33,962 nucleotides of DNA from Selenomonas sp. (GTDB taxonomy: Bacteria; Bacillota; Negativicutes; Selenomonadales; Selenomonadaceae), in NCBI GenBank assembly GCA_017635515.1, contig JAGBLH010000147.1, forward strand, positions 1-33,962, in the 5' to 3' direction. A model generated the notes under the pieces. The model made no database searches and had not been told where the DNA came from. It saw only the letters and a program-made list of their open reading frames with translations. Position numbers and translations under genes: made by a program. Of this stretch, positions 8,372 through 16,423 are shown piece by piece. Each line of letters starts with the position of its first letter. The stretch's first letter is position 1.

Positions 8372-11300
8372 ATGCATTCACTTTTTGCGGCCATGCTGCA
8401 GGACAAGTCCCTGCAGCGATTGCAGGAATGCTTCTGCGGGGGGGCGTCTGAGACCTTGGCCTATGGTCTGGGAGGATCTCAGAAACATGCGGCGGTGGCG
8501 GCCTGCTATGAGGCGGGGCCTCAGCCTATGGTGATCATCCTCCACAGCAGGGAGTCCCTGGAGGAGTGGCGGGAAGATCTTTCCTTGCTGCTGCCGGGGG
8601 TGCCGGTGCTGGAACTGCCGGAAGTCGACCTGATGGAGATCAAGGCAGCAGCCAAAAGCATCGAGCGCAGTGCCCGCCGCATGGATGTGCTGGGGCGGCT
8701 CATGCGCAAGGAGAAGGTCATCATCCTTTCCCAGGCGGCGGCAGCGGTGCAGAAGGGACTCAGCCCGGCGGATTTCCAGCGGCTGGCCCTTTCCATAAAA
8801 CTGGGGGAAGTCCTGCCCCGGGAAAAACTCATCCAGCGGCTGACTGAACTGGGCTATGAGCGCACTGAGGAAGTGGAGCTGGCCGGGCAGTTCAGCGCCA
8901 GGGGCGGCATCATGGATATCTTTGCCATCAATGCCCTGGCCCCTGTGCGGCTGGAGTTCTTTGATGACGAGATTGAGTCCCTGAGAGAGTTTGACCTCTC
9001 CACCATGCGCTCGGATAAGTCGGCAGGGCTGTCGGAAATCACGGTGCTGCCATTGCTGCAGGCTGACAGCAATGGCAAGCCGGAGCCTTTCCTCAGCTAC
9101 CTGGGGGGCAGGGGGGCAGTCATCTTTGACGAACCTACCCGCATCCGTGAGCAGATCCGCACCATGGTGAAGGAAAATCCGGAGATCAAGAACTCCATCT
9201 TCAGCTGGGAAAACCTCATCGAAGGTGCCAGGGGCAACAGGGTCATTTACTCTGCCCTGATGCTGCAGCAGGTGCTGGGGGCGGAGCCGGAAAACACCGT
9301 CAGCATCACTTCCACCAATATGACACCCTTCCATCGGCAGATGGATCTTTTGGAAAGCGAGGCCAGCCGCTGGCTGGGGCAGAAGCAGCAGGTGCTGATT
9401 CTCCTGAATGCTCGGGACAAGGCCAACAGCATCCGGGAGTTCTTTGCGCGGAAGCGCATTCCCTCGTTGGTTATCAAAGAGGGGGAGGCGCTGGAAAGGG
9501 GCCTGGTGAATATCCAGGTAGGAGCACTGACCTCCGGCTTTGAGATGGCGGCGGCTCAGTTGGTGGTGGTGACGGAGAAGGATATCTTCGGCCGCCAGAA
9601 GCGCCAGAGTGTCCGCCGGGCGTCCAGGGGGGAGAAGCTGTCCCATTTCCGGGACATCAAGCCTGGGGACTATGTGGTGCATGTGAACCATGGCATTGGC
9701 AAATACCTGGGGGTGGAAACCCTTGAGGTAGGGGGCGTGCACAAGGACTATCTCCACATCAAATACGGCGGGGACGACAAGCTCTTTGTGCCTACTGAGC
9801 AGGTGAACCTCCTGCAGAAGTACATCGGCTCCGAAGGCGAGGTGCCTCGCCTCCACCGCATGGGCGGCACGGAGTGGGCCAAGGCCAAGGCCCGGGCCAA
9901 GAAGTCCGTGGAGGACATCGCCCAGAAGCTCATTGAGATCTACGCCCAGCGCAGGGATGCCAAGGGCTTTGCTTTCTCCAAGGACGACAGCACCCAGCAT
10001 GAGTTCGAGGAGGCTTTCCCCTATCAGGAAACGGATGACCAGCTCAAGGCTATCGAGGAAATCAAGGCGGATATGGAAAAGGAAAAGCCCATGGATCGCC
10101 TGCTCTGCGGCGACGTGGGCTTTGGCAAGACGGAGGTGGCTATCCGGGCGGCTTACAAGGCCGCCATGGACGGCAAGCAGGTGGCGGTGCTGGTGCCCAC
10201 CACGGTGCTGGCCCAGCAGCATTACCAGACCTTTACCGCCCGCTTTGCCGACTTTGCTCCCAAGGTAGATGTCATCTGCCGCTTCCGCTCCGCCAAGGAG
10301 CAGAAGCAGACCTTGGAAAAGGTGAAGCTGGGTCAGGTGGATATCCTCATCGGCACCCATGCCATTTTGAACAGGAAAAAGGTGCAGTTCAAGGATTTGG
10401 GGCTCCTCATTGTGGACGAGGAGCAGCGTTTCAGGGTGAAGCAGAAGGAAAAGATCCGCAGCCTGTCGGCGGGACTTGATGTGCTGACCCTGTCGGCTAC
10501 CCCCATTCCTCGTACCCTCCACATGTCCCTGGTGGGGGCCAGGGATATGAGCATCATCGAGACGCCTCCTGCCGAGCGCTTCCCGGTGCAGACCTATGTG
10601 GTGGAGAACAACGATGCGGTGATTTCCGGCGCCATCAAGCGCGAGCTCAAGCGGGGCGGCCAGGTGTACTTTGTCTACAACCGGGTGGAAACTATCGACC
10701 GCATGCGCGACCATTTGCAGGATCTGGTGCCTGATGCCCGCATCATGACCGCCCATGGACAGATGCCGGAGGAGATGCTGGAGCAGGTGATGATGGATTT
10801 CTACGAGGGCCGCTATGACATTCTCCTGGCCACCACCATTGTGGAGAACGGCCTGGATGTGGCCAATGCCAACACTATCATCGTTTACAATGCTGACCAC
10901 TTCGGCCTCTCCCAGCTCTACCAGATGCGGGGGCGGGTGGGCCGTTCCCACCACATGGCCTTCGCTTACTTCGTCTATCAGGCGGACAAGATCCTGACGG
11001 AGACGGCGGAGAAGCGCTTGCAGGCCATGAAGGAATTCGCCCAGCTGGGGGCTGGCTTCAAGATTGCCATGCGCGACCTGGAGATAAGGGGGGCGGGCAA
11101 CCTCTTGGGCTCCCAGCAGCACGGCCATATTGCCAGCGTGGGCTTTGAGATGTACTGCAGGCTGCTGGAAGAAGCGGTGGAGAACCTCAGGAGCGGCAAG
11201 AAGAACGAGGCCGTGCTGGAGCCTCCTGCCGACCCCATTATTGACCTAGCGGCAGAGGCTTATCTTGATGGCGGCTACATCGAGGATGCCATGCACAAGA

Positions 11301-11812
11301 TTGAGATTTACCAGCGCATCGCCGCCATCAGGAATGATGAGGAAGTGAAGGCGCTCTACGAGGAGCTCAAGGATCGCTTCGGCGAGCCCTCCGAGCCAGC
11401 CCGCAATCTGCTGGAGGCTGCCCGCATCAAGAACCACGCCAGAGCGCTGGGCCTGCGCTCCGTACTGGTGCAGCCCAAGGCCCTGTCCCTGAGCCTGCTG
11501 CCCGGCAGGAAACTGCCAGCCAAGGGGCTGATGCTCATAGACAAGTATTTCGGCCACAACCTGCGCCGCATCATGAAGACCGGGGCTTACGAGATTGGCC
11601 TGACAGAAGCCAAGAAGAAGCATATAGCGTCCTTCGTGCTGCGGGTGCTGCTCCTGGCAGGCGGGGACGAGGAGGCGGCCATGGCCAGCCAAACGGAAAA
11701 TGTGAAGACTGCAAAGGAGAAAAAAGCAAATGGCAAAGATAACAGTCCTGGGCCTGGGGCCGGGCAGGGCCGGGCTCATTACCCGGGAAAGCTGGCAGCT
11801 GCTGAGTTCTAA
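8372..11812 (+). CDS. mfd: Transcription-repair coupling factor
   Basis: This 1146-residue ATP-dependent translocase removes RNA polymerase stalled at DNA lesions and recruits UvrA. The N-terminal UvrB-like module covers about residues 1-340. The RNA-polymerase-interaction (CarD-like) domain opens with DIKPGDYVVHVNHGIGKYLG. SF2 helicase motifs follow: Walker A GDVGFGKT at 580-587, DEEQRF at 682-687, then TLSATPIPRTLHMSL and the RG-translocation motif. The TRCF C-terminal domain comes last. The ATG at 8372 follows AGAGGTG. The reading frame runs 83 bases into the next gene, giving a low-complexity basic and glycine-rich tail unlike the family; the homologous part ends near 11700. Confidence 0.97.
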   Translation: MHSLFAAMLQDKSLQRLQECFCGGASETLAYGLGGSQKHAAVAACYEAGPQPMVIILHSRESLEEWREDLSLLLPGVPVLELPEVDLMEIKAAAKSIERSARRMDVLGRLMRKEKVIILSQAAAAVQKGLSPADFQRLALSIKLGEVLPREKLIQRLTELGYERTEEVELAGQFSARGGIMDIFAINALAPVRLEFFDDEIESLREFDLSTMRSDKSAGLSEITVLPLLQADSNGKPEPFLSYLGGRGAVIFDEPTRIREQIRTMVKENPEIKNSIFSWENLIEGARGNRVIYSALMLQQVLGAEPENTVSITSTNMTPFHRQMDLLESEASRWLGQKQQVLILLNARDKANSIREFFARKRIPSLVIKEGEALERGLVNIQVGALTSGFEMAAAQLVVVTEKDIFGRQKRQSVRRASRGEKLSHFRDIKPGDYVVHVNHGIGKYLGVETLEVGGVHKDYLHIKYGGDDKLFVPTEQVNLLQKYIGSEGEVPRLHRMGGTEWAKAKARAKKSVEDIAQKLIEIYAQRRDAKGFAFSKDDSTQHEFEEAFPYQETDDQLKAIEEIKADMEKEKPMDRLLCGDVGFGKTEVAIRAAYKAAMDGKQVAVLVPTTVLAQQHYQTFTARFADFAPKVDVICRFRSAKEQKQTLEKVKLGQVDILIGTHAILNRKKVQFKDLGLLIVDEEQRFRVKQKEKIRSLSAGLDVLTLSATPIPRTLHMSLVGARDMSIIETPPAERFPVQTYVVENNDAVISGAIKRELKRGGQVYFVYNRVETIDRMRDHLQDLVPDARIMTAHGQMPEEMLEQVMMDFYEGRYDILLATTIVENGLDVANANTIIVYNADHFGLSQLYQMRGRVGRSHHMAFAYFVYQADKILTETAEKRLQAMKEFAQLGAGFKIAMRDLEIRGAGNLLGSQQHGHIASVGFEMYCRLLEEAVENLRSGKKNEAVLEPPADPIIDLAAEAYLDGGYIEDAMHKIEIYQRIAAIRNDEEVKALYEELKDRFGEPSEPARNLLEAARIKNHARALGLRSVLVQPKALSLSLLPGRKLPAKGLMLIDKYFGHNLRRIMKTGAYEIGLTEAKKKHIASFVLRVLLLAGGDEEAAMASQTENVKTAKEKKANGKDNSPGPGAGQGRAHYPGKLAAAEF

Positions 11813-12425
11813 GGAACTGCCGGTGGTGCTGCGCACGGCCATCCACCCCACGGTGGAGGAAATCAGGTCCGCGGGCCTTGAGTTTTCCACCTATGACAAT
11901 TTCTATGAGCAGGCGGGCAGCTTCGAGGAGCTTTACAGCGCCATTGCCAAGGACCTGCTGAGGCGGGCGCAGGAGGAGGGGGACTTCCTCTACGCCGTCC
12001 CCGGCAGCCCTCTGGTGGCAGAGCGCACGGTGGTGCTGCTGCGGGAAATGGCGCAGGATACCTCTGTAGAGGTGAAGATCCTGCCGGGCATGAGCTTTGT
12101 GGAGGTCATGTATACCAGGCTGGGCATTGACCCCATCGAGGGCCTCACCATCATCGATGCGGAGGACGTGGGGGCGCTCAGGGAGCGTCCCCTGCAGTCC
12201 CTGGTGGTGAGCCAGGTTTACAACCAGCAGATTGCCTCCGATACGAAGCTGGCTCTTATGGAGCTTTACGGGGATGAATATGAGGGCCTTTACATCCACA
12301 ATCTGGCCCTGCCGGACGAGTCACTGAGAAAGATTCCCCTTTACGAGCTGGACCGCCAGCCCGATATCGACCATCTGACCACGTTTTTTGTGCCACGGGA
12401 GCCTTTTTTTATTGAAAAGCCTTGA
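11730..12425 (+). CDS. yabN: YabN-type tetrapyrrole methylase-domain protein lacking MazG
   Basis: This 231-residue protein matches only the N-terminal SAM-dependent (uroporphyrinogen-type) methylase domain of YabN/MazG fusions. KITVLGLGPGRAGLIT is the opening glycine-rich loop, and FLYAVPGSPLVAERTV and ILPGMSFVEVMYTRLG are the substrate-pocket segments. The C-terminal MazG nucleotide pyrophosphohydrolase part found in Bacillus YabN (about 490 residues) is absent: translation stops after FFIEKP and a terminator follows. It may work with a separate MazG protein elsewhere. It overlaps the end of mfd by 83 bases in another frame, and its position after mfd agrees with the Bacillus order. The reaction is unproven for this family. 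Confidence 0.85.
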   Translation: MAKITVLGLGPGRAGLITRESWQLLSSKELPVVLRTAIHPTVEEIRSAGLEFSTYDNFYEQAGSFEELYSAIAKDLLRRAQEEGDFLYAVPGSPLVAERTVVLLREMAQDTSVEVKILPGMSFVEVMYTRLGIDPIEGLTIIDAEDVGALRERPLQSLVVSQVYNQQIASDTKLALMELYGDEYEGLYIHNLALPDESLRKIPLYELDRQPDIDHLTTFFVPREPFFIEKP

Positions 12426-12442
12426 TTTTTCAAGGTTTTTTT
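12420..12442 (+). terminator. Intrinsic terminator after the mfd-yabN unit
   Basis: CCTTGA (12420-12425), a TTTT loop and TCAAGG (12430-12435) are followed by seven T. The stem begins inside the last codons of the methylase gene. Confidence 0.75.
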
Positions 12443-12560
12443 GGTAAATTCTTCTAAGCAGGTAGGAATATGGCGCTGTCTGGCGAATAGAACCTACCGT
12501 ACAGGAAGGGATGGACTTATTCATCTTTTCCGCAAAAACTCTTTTAAGGAGGCTACGGTT

Positions 12561-12833
12561 GTGAACAAAACTGAATTGGTAGCTAATGTGGCTGAAACAG
12601 CAGGTCTCACCAAGAAGGACGCTGAAAAGGCAGTAAACGCTCTGTTTACTACGGTTCAGCAGGCTCTCATCGAGGGGGACAAGATCCAGATCATCGGCTT
12701 CGGTACCTTCGAGGTAAAGGAGCGTGCAGCTCGTACGGGCCGCAATCCCCGCACCGGCGCGGATATTCAGATTCCCGCTTCCAAGAACCCCGTGTTCAAG
12801 GCAGGCAAGGCTCTGAAGGACGCTGTGAACTGA
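12561..12833 (+). CDS. hup: HU-type DNA-binding protein
   Basis: This 90-residue histone-like protein binds and bends DNA non-specifically as a dimer in the nucleoid. It shows the full HU/IHF pattern: [20 protein letters not shown] helices, the [20 protein letters not shown] saddle with the DNA-intercalating arm region (residues about 50-75 include RNPRTG and the proline-containing [13 protein letters not shown]), and exact family length. The start is GTG at 12561 with a perfect AAGGAGG 8 bases upstream; the longer frame from 12441 would begin in the preceding terminator. It has a 120-base leader containing a GGTAGG/CCTACC inverted repeat (12461-12498). Confidence 0.95.
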   Translation: MNKTELVANVAETAGLTKKDAEKAVNALFTTVQQALIEGDKIQIIGFGTFEVKERAARTGRNPRTGADIQIPASKNPVFKAGKALKDAVN

Positions 12834-12856
12834 TCATTGAGTGCATTGATAGAGAG

Positions 12857-12884
12857 GCCGGGCTTCCCAGGGAGCCCGGCTTTT
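12857..12884 (+). terminator. Intrinsic terminator after hup
   Basis: GCCGGGCT (12857-12864) pairs perfectly with AGCCCGGC (12873-12880), with an 8-base loop and four T after it. Confidence 0.85.
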
Positions 12885-12903
12885 CGCGTATAGAGGGGAC
12901 TTT

Positions 12904-13674
12904 ATGGACCTGATGAATATGAGGGGAAAGGCCGTGCTGATTTCCGGGGGCACCTCCGGCATCGGCCTGGCGGCGGCAAGGCTGCTGCTGAGGGAAGGGG
13001 CGAAGATCGCTCTGCTGGGCAGGGACTCAGGCCGGGGCAAAGAGGCGCTGGTGCTGCTGGGACAGGATTTTTCCCCTGAGCATATGAGATATATACAGGG
13101 CGATGTGGCCAGGAGGGCTGACTGCCAGCGGGCGGTGGAGGAAACGGTGGCCGCCTTTGGCCGCCTTGATGTGCTGGTGAACTCTGCGGGGCTTTACCTG
13201 GAGGGCGCCCTGGAGGAAGTGACGGAGGAGGGGTTGGAGGAAATCCTCTCCGTCAATGTGAAGGGCACCTTCTGGCTCACCCAGGCAGCCCTGCCGGAGT
13301 TGAAGCAGCGCCGGGGCAATGTAGTGAATGTGGCCTCCGATGCGGGGGTGCATGGCAACTACTATTGCAGCGCCTACTGCGCCAGCAAGGGGGCGGTGGT
13401 GCTCTTTACCAGGGCCATGGCCCTGGAGCTGGCCTCCTTCGGCGTGCGGGTGAATGCCATTGCGCCGGGGGATATCCTGACTCCCCTGACGGAGAAGCAG
13501 CTGGCGGATAGCACTGACCGCGAGGCGGCCCTGCGGGAGATGGCTTCGGTCTATCCGCTGGGGCGCATTGGCACCCCTGAGGAAGCCGCCAGCCTCATCG
13601 CCTTCCTGGCCTCTCCCGCCGCCTCCTTCGTGACGGGGGCCGTCTGGGGGGTAGATGGGGGGCTGACCGCATGA
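12904..13674 (+). CDS. Short-chain dehydrogenase/reductase
   Basis: This 256-residue NAD(P)-dependent oxidoreductase is of the classical SDR family (FabG/glucose-dehydrogenase-like). The Rossmann dinucleotide loop is GGTSGIG at residues 15-21, NSAG is near residue 97, and the active site shows Ser in NVVNVAS with Tyr158 and Lys162 in YCASK. The C-terminal family signature VTGAVWGVDGGLTA is present. The substrate cannot be told from sequence. The ATG at 12904 follows GAGGGG. Its stop overlaps the start of the glycosyltransferase gene (ATGA at 13671-13674), so the two are probably translated together, which hints at a shared envelope-lipid or glycan pathway. Confidence 0.88.
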   Translation: MDLMNMRGKAVLISGGTSGIGLAAARLLLREGAKIALLGRDSGRGKEALVLLGQDFSPEHMRYIQGDVARRADCQRAVEETVAAFGRLDVLVNSAGLYLEGALEEVTEEGLEEILSVNVKGTFWLTQAALPELKQRRGNVVNVASDAGVHGNYYCSAYCASKGAVVLFTRAMALELASFGVRVNAIAPGDILTPLTEKQLADSTDREAALREMASVYPLGRIGTPEEAASLIAFLASPAASFVTGAVWGVDGGLTA

Positions 13675-14792
13675 AGAAGCGCATCCTGATACTCACTGCC
13701 TCCGTGGGCTCCGGGCATATCAAGGCTGCCGAGGCAGTGGCCAAAGAACTTCGGCGGCGGGAGCCGGAGCTGGAGCTTTTGACCGTAGACTTCATGTCCC
13801 GGGAGACTTCCCTGCTTCACTGGCTGACCAAGGAGCTCTACCTCATCATGCTGGCCTGGGTGCCCAATCTCTATGACCTCTGCTACAAGTTTTCCGGGGG
13901 CGAGTCAGGCGGGGGGCTGGCCCAGACTGCCGTGGCCAGGCTGATGCTGCCGGCCTTGAGGAAAATCGTGGCTGAGACAAGGCCGGATCTGGTGCTCTGC
14001 ACCCATCCCTTCCCCGAGGGAGCCTGCGCCCTGTTGAAGGAAGAATTGCAGGCAGCGGGCAAGGAACTGCCCCTGGCAGTGGTCATGACCGACTACAGCC
14101 TGCACCAGATCTGGCTCTATCCCCAGGTAGATGCCTACTTCATGGCCACGGAAGCCATGCGGCAGGAAATGGGGCGGAAAGGGCTTGCGCCGAAGCTGGC
14201 TGTGGCGGCTGGCATTCCCGTGTCCATGGAACTCAAGGACCTGCCTGCCAAGGGGGAACTGCGGCAGCAGCTGGGGCTGGAGGAACTGCCCACGGTGCTG
14301 CTCATGGGGGGCGGCCTGGGACTGGGAGGCCTTGACGGCACCCTGCGGGAGCTGGAGCAGCTGCCGCAGCGGCTGCAGCTGTTGGTGATAGCGGGGCGCA
14401 ATGAGAAACTGCTGGCGAGGGTCAGGGCACTGGGAGAAGACTCTCACCATGCCATCCACTGCTGGGGCTATACTGACGAAGCCCGCCGCCTGATGGGAGC
14501 TTCCGACCTGCTCATCACCAAGCCAGGGGGCCTCACCATCAGCGAGGCCTTTGTGCTGGGGCTGCCCATGCTGCTGCACGATCCCATTCCAGGCCCCGAG
14601 ACGGAGAATGCCGTCTACGCTGCCCGCCATGGGGCGGCTGTCTGGCTCCACCCCGGTGAGTCCCTGTCCCGGGCCGTGGCGGAGCTGCTGCAGGGTGACC
14701 TGCCCGCCATGGGGGAGAAGGCCAGGGCCTGCTCCCACCCGGAAGCCGCTGCTGAGATTGCCAAAAAAATAATTGAGCTCTGCCGCCCTTAA
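13671..14792 (+). CDS. UgtP/MGDG synthase-like glycosyltransferase
   Basis: This 373-residue GT28-type glycosyltransferase resembles the processive diacylglycerol glucosyltransferase/MGDG synthase group. The N-terminal domain opens with LILTASVGSGHIKAAEAVAK, the MGDG-synthase acceptor-side signature. The C-terminal nucleotide-sugar domain contains VLLMGGGLGLGG, the segment CWGYTDEARRLMGASDLLIT and KPGGLTISEAFVLGLPMLL, which includes the UDP-sugar pocket of GT28 enzymes. No transmembrane helix is seen, so it is probably a peripheral membrane enzyme making glycolipid. It overlaps the upstream SDR by four bases. The exact acceptor is uncertain. Confidence 0.85.
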   Translation: MKKRILILTASVGSGHIKAAEAVAKELRRREPELELLTVDFMSRETSLLHWLTKELYLIMLAWVPNLYDLCYKFSGGESGGGLAQTAVARLMLPALRKIVAETRPDLVLCTHPFPEGACALLKEELQAAGKELPLAVVMTDYSLHQIWLYPQVDAYFMATEAMRQEMGRKGLAPKLAVAAGIPVSMELKDLPAKGELRQQLGLEELPTVLLMGGGLGLGGLDGTLRELEQLPQRLQLLVIAGRNEKLLARVRALGEDSHHAIHCWGYTDEARRLMGASDLLITKPGGLTISEAFVLGLPMLLHDPIPGPETENAVYAARHGAAVWLHPGESLSRAVAELLQGDLPAMGEKARACSHPEAAAEIAKKIIELCRP

Positions 14793-14818
14793 AATTTTTT
14801 TGGGGCGGCAGGTTTTTT
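14780..14818 (+). terminator. Intrinsic terminator overlapping the glycosyltransferase stop
   Basis: CTGCCGCCC (14780-14788) and GGGCGGCAG (14803-14811) form a perfect 9-bp stem with an AT-rich loop, followed by six T. The stop codon is in the hairpin. Confidence 0.85.
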
Positions 14819-14906
14819 GTCCCTCCGTGGGGAATTAAAGGGCATAAGGAACGGCGTCTAAGGTGGACTGCTTGCTGCCTGCAGTCGGAAAGAGCGGTGG
14901 ACTTGA

Positions 14907-15365
14907 ATGTCAGTGACAAAGCTGGAGCGTAATGCCCAAAATAAATTCGTTTGCCCCACCTGCGGGCAGGAACTAAAATATGTGGAAGGCCAGGCGGTGC
15001 AGCTGGTGGGAGGCAGGGCCGACATGGATTCCATCCTGCCCAAGCATGAATGCCGTAACTGCGGCGTCTTTTACCGCGAGCTCTTAGGCTCGGGCTTTTA
15101 CGATGTGTTTCCCCTGCCCAAGCCGCCGAAGAAGATCCTGAGGACAGGTGATATCCCCCCTACTCAGCTGAAGCGTGAGGCAGACGGCAAGTGCGAGTGC
15201 CCCCGCTGCGGGGAGCGCATGGACTACGTGGAGGGGCGGCCCGTGACCATCGTCAACGGCAAGCCAGACATGGAGAATGTGAAGGATCATTTTTCCTGTC
15301 CCTATTGCAAGTCCGTTTATCGGCGCATTGCCACCACGGACTATTTCCAGTGGTCAGACCACTGA
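14907..15365 (+). CDS. Internally duplicated zinc-ribbon protein
   Basis: This 152-residue protein of unknown role is built from two copies of one zinc-ribbon unit. Copy one (about residues 15-60) reads CPTCGQELKYVEGQAV and ends CRNCGVFYR. Copy two (about residues 97-145) reads CPRCGERMDYVEGRPV and ends CPYCKSVYRR. Both share the spacing CPxCG, YVEG, V-x-G-(R/K)-(A/P)-DM and a closing CxxC then YR. A proline-rich linker (PLPKPPKKILRTGD) separates them. No membrane or signal segment is visible. The ribosome site is weak. It stands alone between a terminator and the divIC-like gene promoter. Confidence 0.75.
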   Translation: MSVTKLERNAQNKFVCPTCGQELKYVEGQAVQLVGGRADMDSILPKHECRNCGVFYRELLGSGFYDVFPLPKPPKKILRTGDIPPTQLKREADGKCECPRCGERMDYVEGRPVTIVNGKPDMENVKDHFSCPYCKSVYRRIATTDYFQWSDH

Positions 15366-15421
15366 TTTTCCCACGAATGATTTTTTTGGAGGAAATTTGC
15401 ATGAAAAAATGCCCATAATGC

Positions 15422-15450
15422 TTGCAAGGAAGCCTATTTGCAGGTATTAT
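15422..15450 (+). promoter_or_regulatory. Promoter of the ftsB/divIC-like gene
   Basis: TTGCAA at 15422-15427 and TATTAT at 15445-15450 are separated by 17 bases, about 30 bases before the start codon. Confidence 0.65.
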
Positions 15451-15486
15451 AAGAGGGTGTGATATTAAGCAAGGGGAGGAATGGGC

Positions 15487-15801
15487 ATGATACCGACTCG
15501 TCAGCCTAAGAAAAGGCGCTTCAGCTGGTTCTTTCTGGTGCTGATACTGGTCATAGTGTATTTCTCTTCGATTATGATTTCCCAGCATATGTACCTAGGT
15601 CAGGTCAGCGAAGACCAGGAGGCCGCAGAGCAACGCCTGGCGGCAGCCAGGCAGGAGAACGAGGCCCTGCGTCAGGAGCGGGAAAACTTGAACCGGATGG
15701 ACTACATAGAGAAGCTGGCCCGGGAGGAACTGGGCATGACCCGCGAAGGGGAGCTGCCCTATAGTCCGGGCGGGGCCGGGCGCAAGCAGGCCCAGCCTTG
15801 A
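15487..15801 (+). CDS. Septum formation initiator (FtsB/DivIC-like)
   Basis: This is a 104-residue bitopic membrane protein of the cell-division machinery. A basic cytoplasmic N-terminus (TRQPKKRRF) precedes one transmembrane helix (WFFLVLILVIVYFSSIMI). A periplasmic coiled coil follows (QEAAEQRLAAARQENEALRQ), then the family motif MDYIEKLAREELGMTREGE. It would join FtsL and the septal peptidoglycan complex. The ATG at 15487 is preferred because GGAGG at 15475-15479 is 7 bases away; the ATG at 15481 is only 1 base from it. Its position before an S1 protein and tilS matches divIC in Bacillus. Confidence 0.88.
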   Translation: MIPTRQPKKRRFSWFFLVLILVIVYFSSIMISQHMYLGQVSEDQEAAEQRLAAARQENEALRQERENLNRMDYIEKLAREELGMTREGELPYSPGGAGRKQAQP

Positions 15802-15864
15802 CACAGTTTGAGGCCTGACGGTATGCTCTGTGTATTCCCATTCATTTAAGGAGGAAGAATTTCA

Positions 15865-16341
15865 TTGTCCATTGAAGTTGGCAGCGTGGTTGAGGGCGTA
15901 GTCACGGGCATCAGCAATTTTGGTGCCTTTGTGGAGTTGCCGGAGGGAAAGACCGGACTCATCCATATTTCAGAGGTGGCCGATGTCTATGTGAAGGATG
16001 TCCATGACTTCCTGAGCGAGAGGGACAAGGTCAAAGTCAAGGTGGTCAGCGTAGATGACCGCGGCAAGATTGGTCTTTCCATCAAGCAGCTCCAGGAAAA
16101 GAAGCCTGAGGAGGCAGCGCGTCCCGCAGCAGGTTCTTCTTCCTTCCGTGCCCAGGGCGGCCCGCCCCGTGCTCCCAGGGATTTCTACAGGCAGGGAGGC
16201 CGTTTCGGAGGCGGGCGCACTTCCGCATCCTTTGAGGACAAGCTTTCCAAGTTCCTGAAGGACAGCGACGAGCGTCTCACGGATCTGCGCCGCAAAACTG
16301 ATTCCAAGCGCGGGGGACGGGGTTCACGCCGTTCAGATTGA
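15865..16341 (+). CDS. yabR: S1-domain RNA-binding protein (YabR-like)
   Basis: In this 158-residue protein an S1 RNA-binding fold fills residues 1-76 (VGSVVEGVVTGISNFGAFVE, then TGLIHISEVAD and the closing RGKIGLSIKQL). A Gly/Arg/Pro-rich flexible tail follows, with a short helix SFEDKLSKFLKDSDERLTDL. This is the layout of the YabR/general-stress-13 group, thought to associate with ribosomes or mRNA. The start is TTG at 15865 with AAGGAGGAA 8 bases upstream. It follows the divIC-like gene in the conserved order and is closed by its own terminator. Confidence 0.88.
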   Translation: MSIEVGSVVEGVVTGISNFGAFVELPEGKTGLIHISEVADVYVKDVHDFLSERDKVKVKVVSVDDRGKIGLSIKQLQEKKPEEAARPAAGSSSFRAQGGPPRAPRDFYRQGGRFGGGRTSASFEDKLSKFLKDSDERLTDLRRKTDSKRGGRGSRRSD

Positions 16342-16360
16342 TCGTTTGTTGGCGTATATA

Positions 16361-16387
16361 AGCACTCTGTTACTCAGGGTGCTTTTT
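16361..16387 (+). terminator. Intrinsic terminator after the S1 gene
   Basis: AGCACTCTG (16361-16369) and CAGGGTGCT (16375-16383) pair with one G-T wobble and a 5-base loop, followed by a T-run. Confidence 0.75.
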
Positions 16388-16423
16388 CTGCTTAAGGAAC
16401 GGTGACAAAGGAGGACAGCCCCT

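Noticed and set aside
8378-11128. 916-codon open frame on the minus strand opposite mfd
   Set aside because: Mirror of a GC-rich gene with codon bias; His/Leu/Gln-rich nonsense composition and no family motif. The plus strand is clearly mfd.
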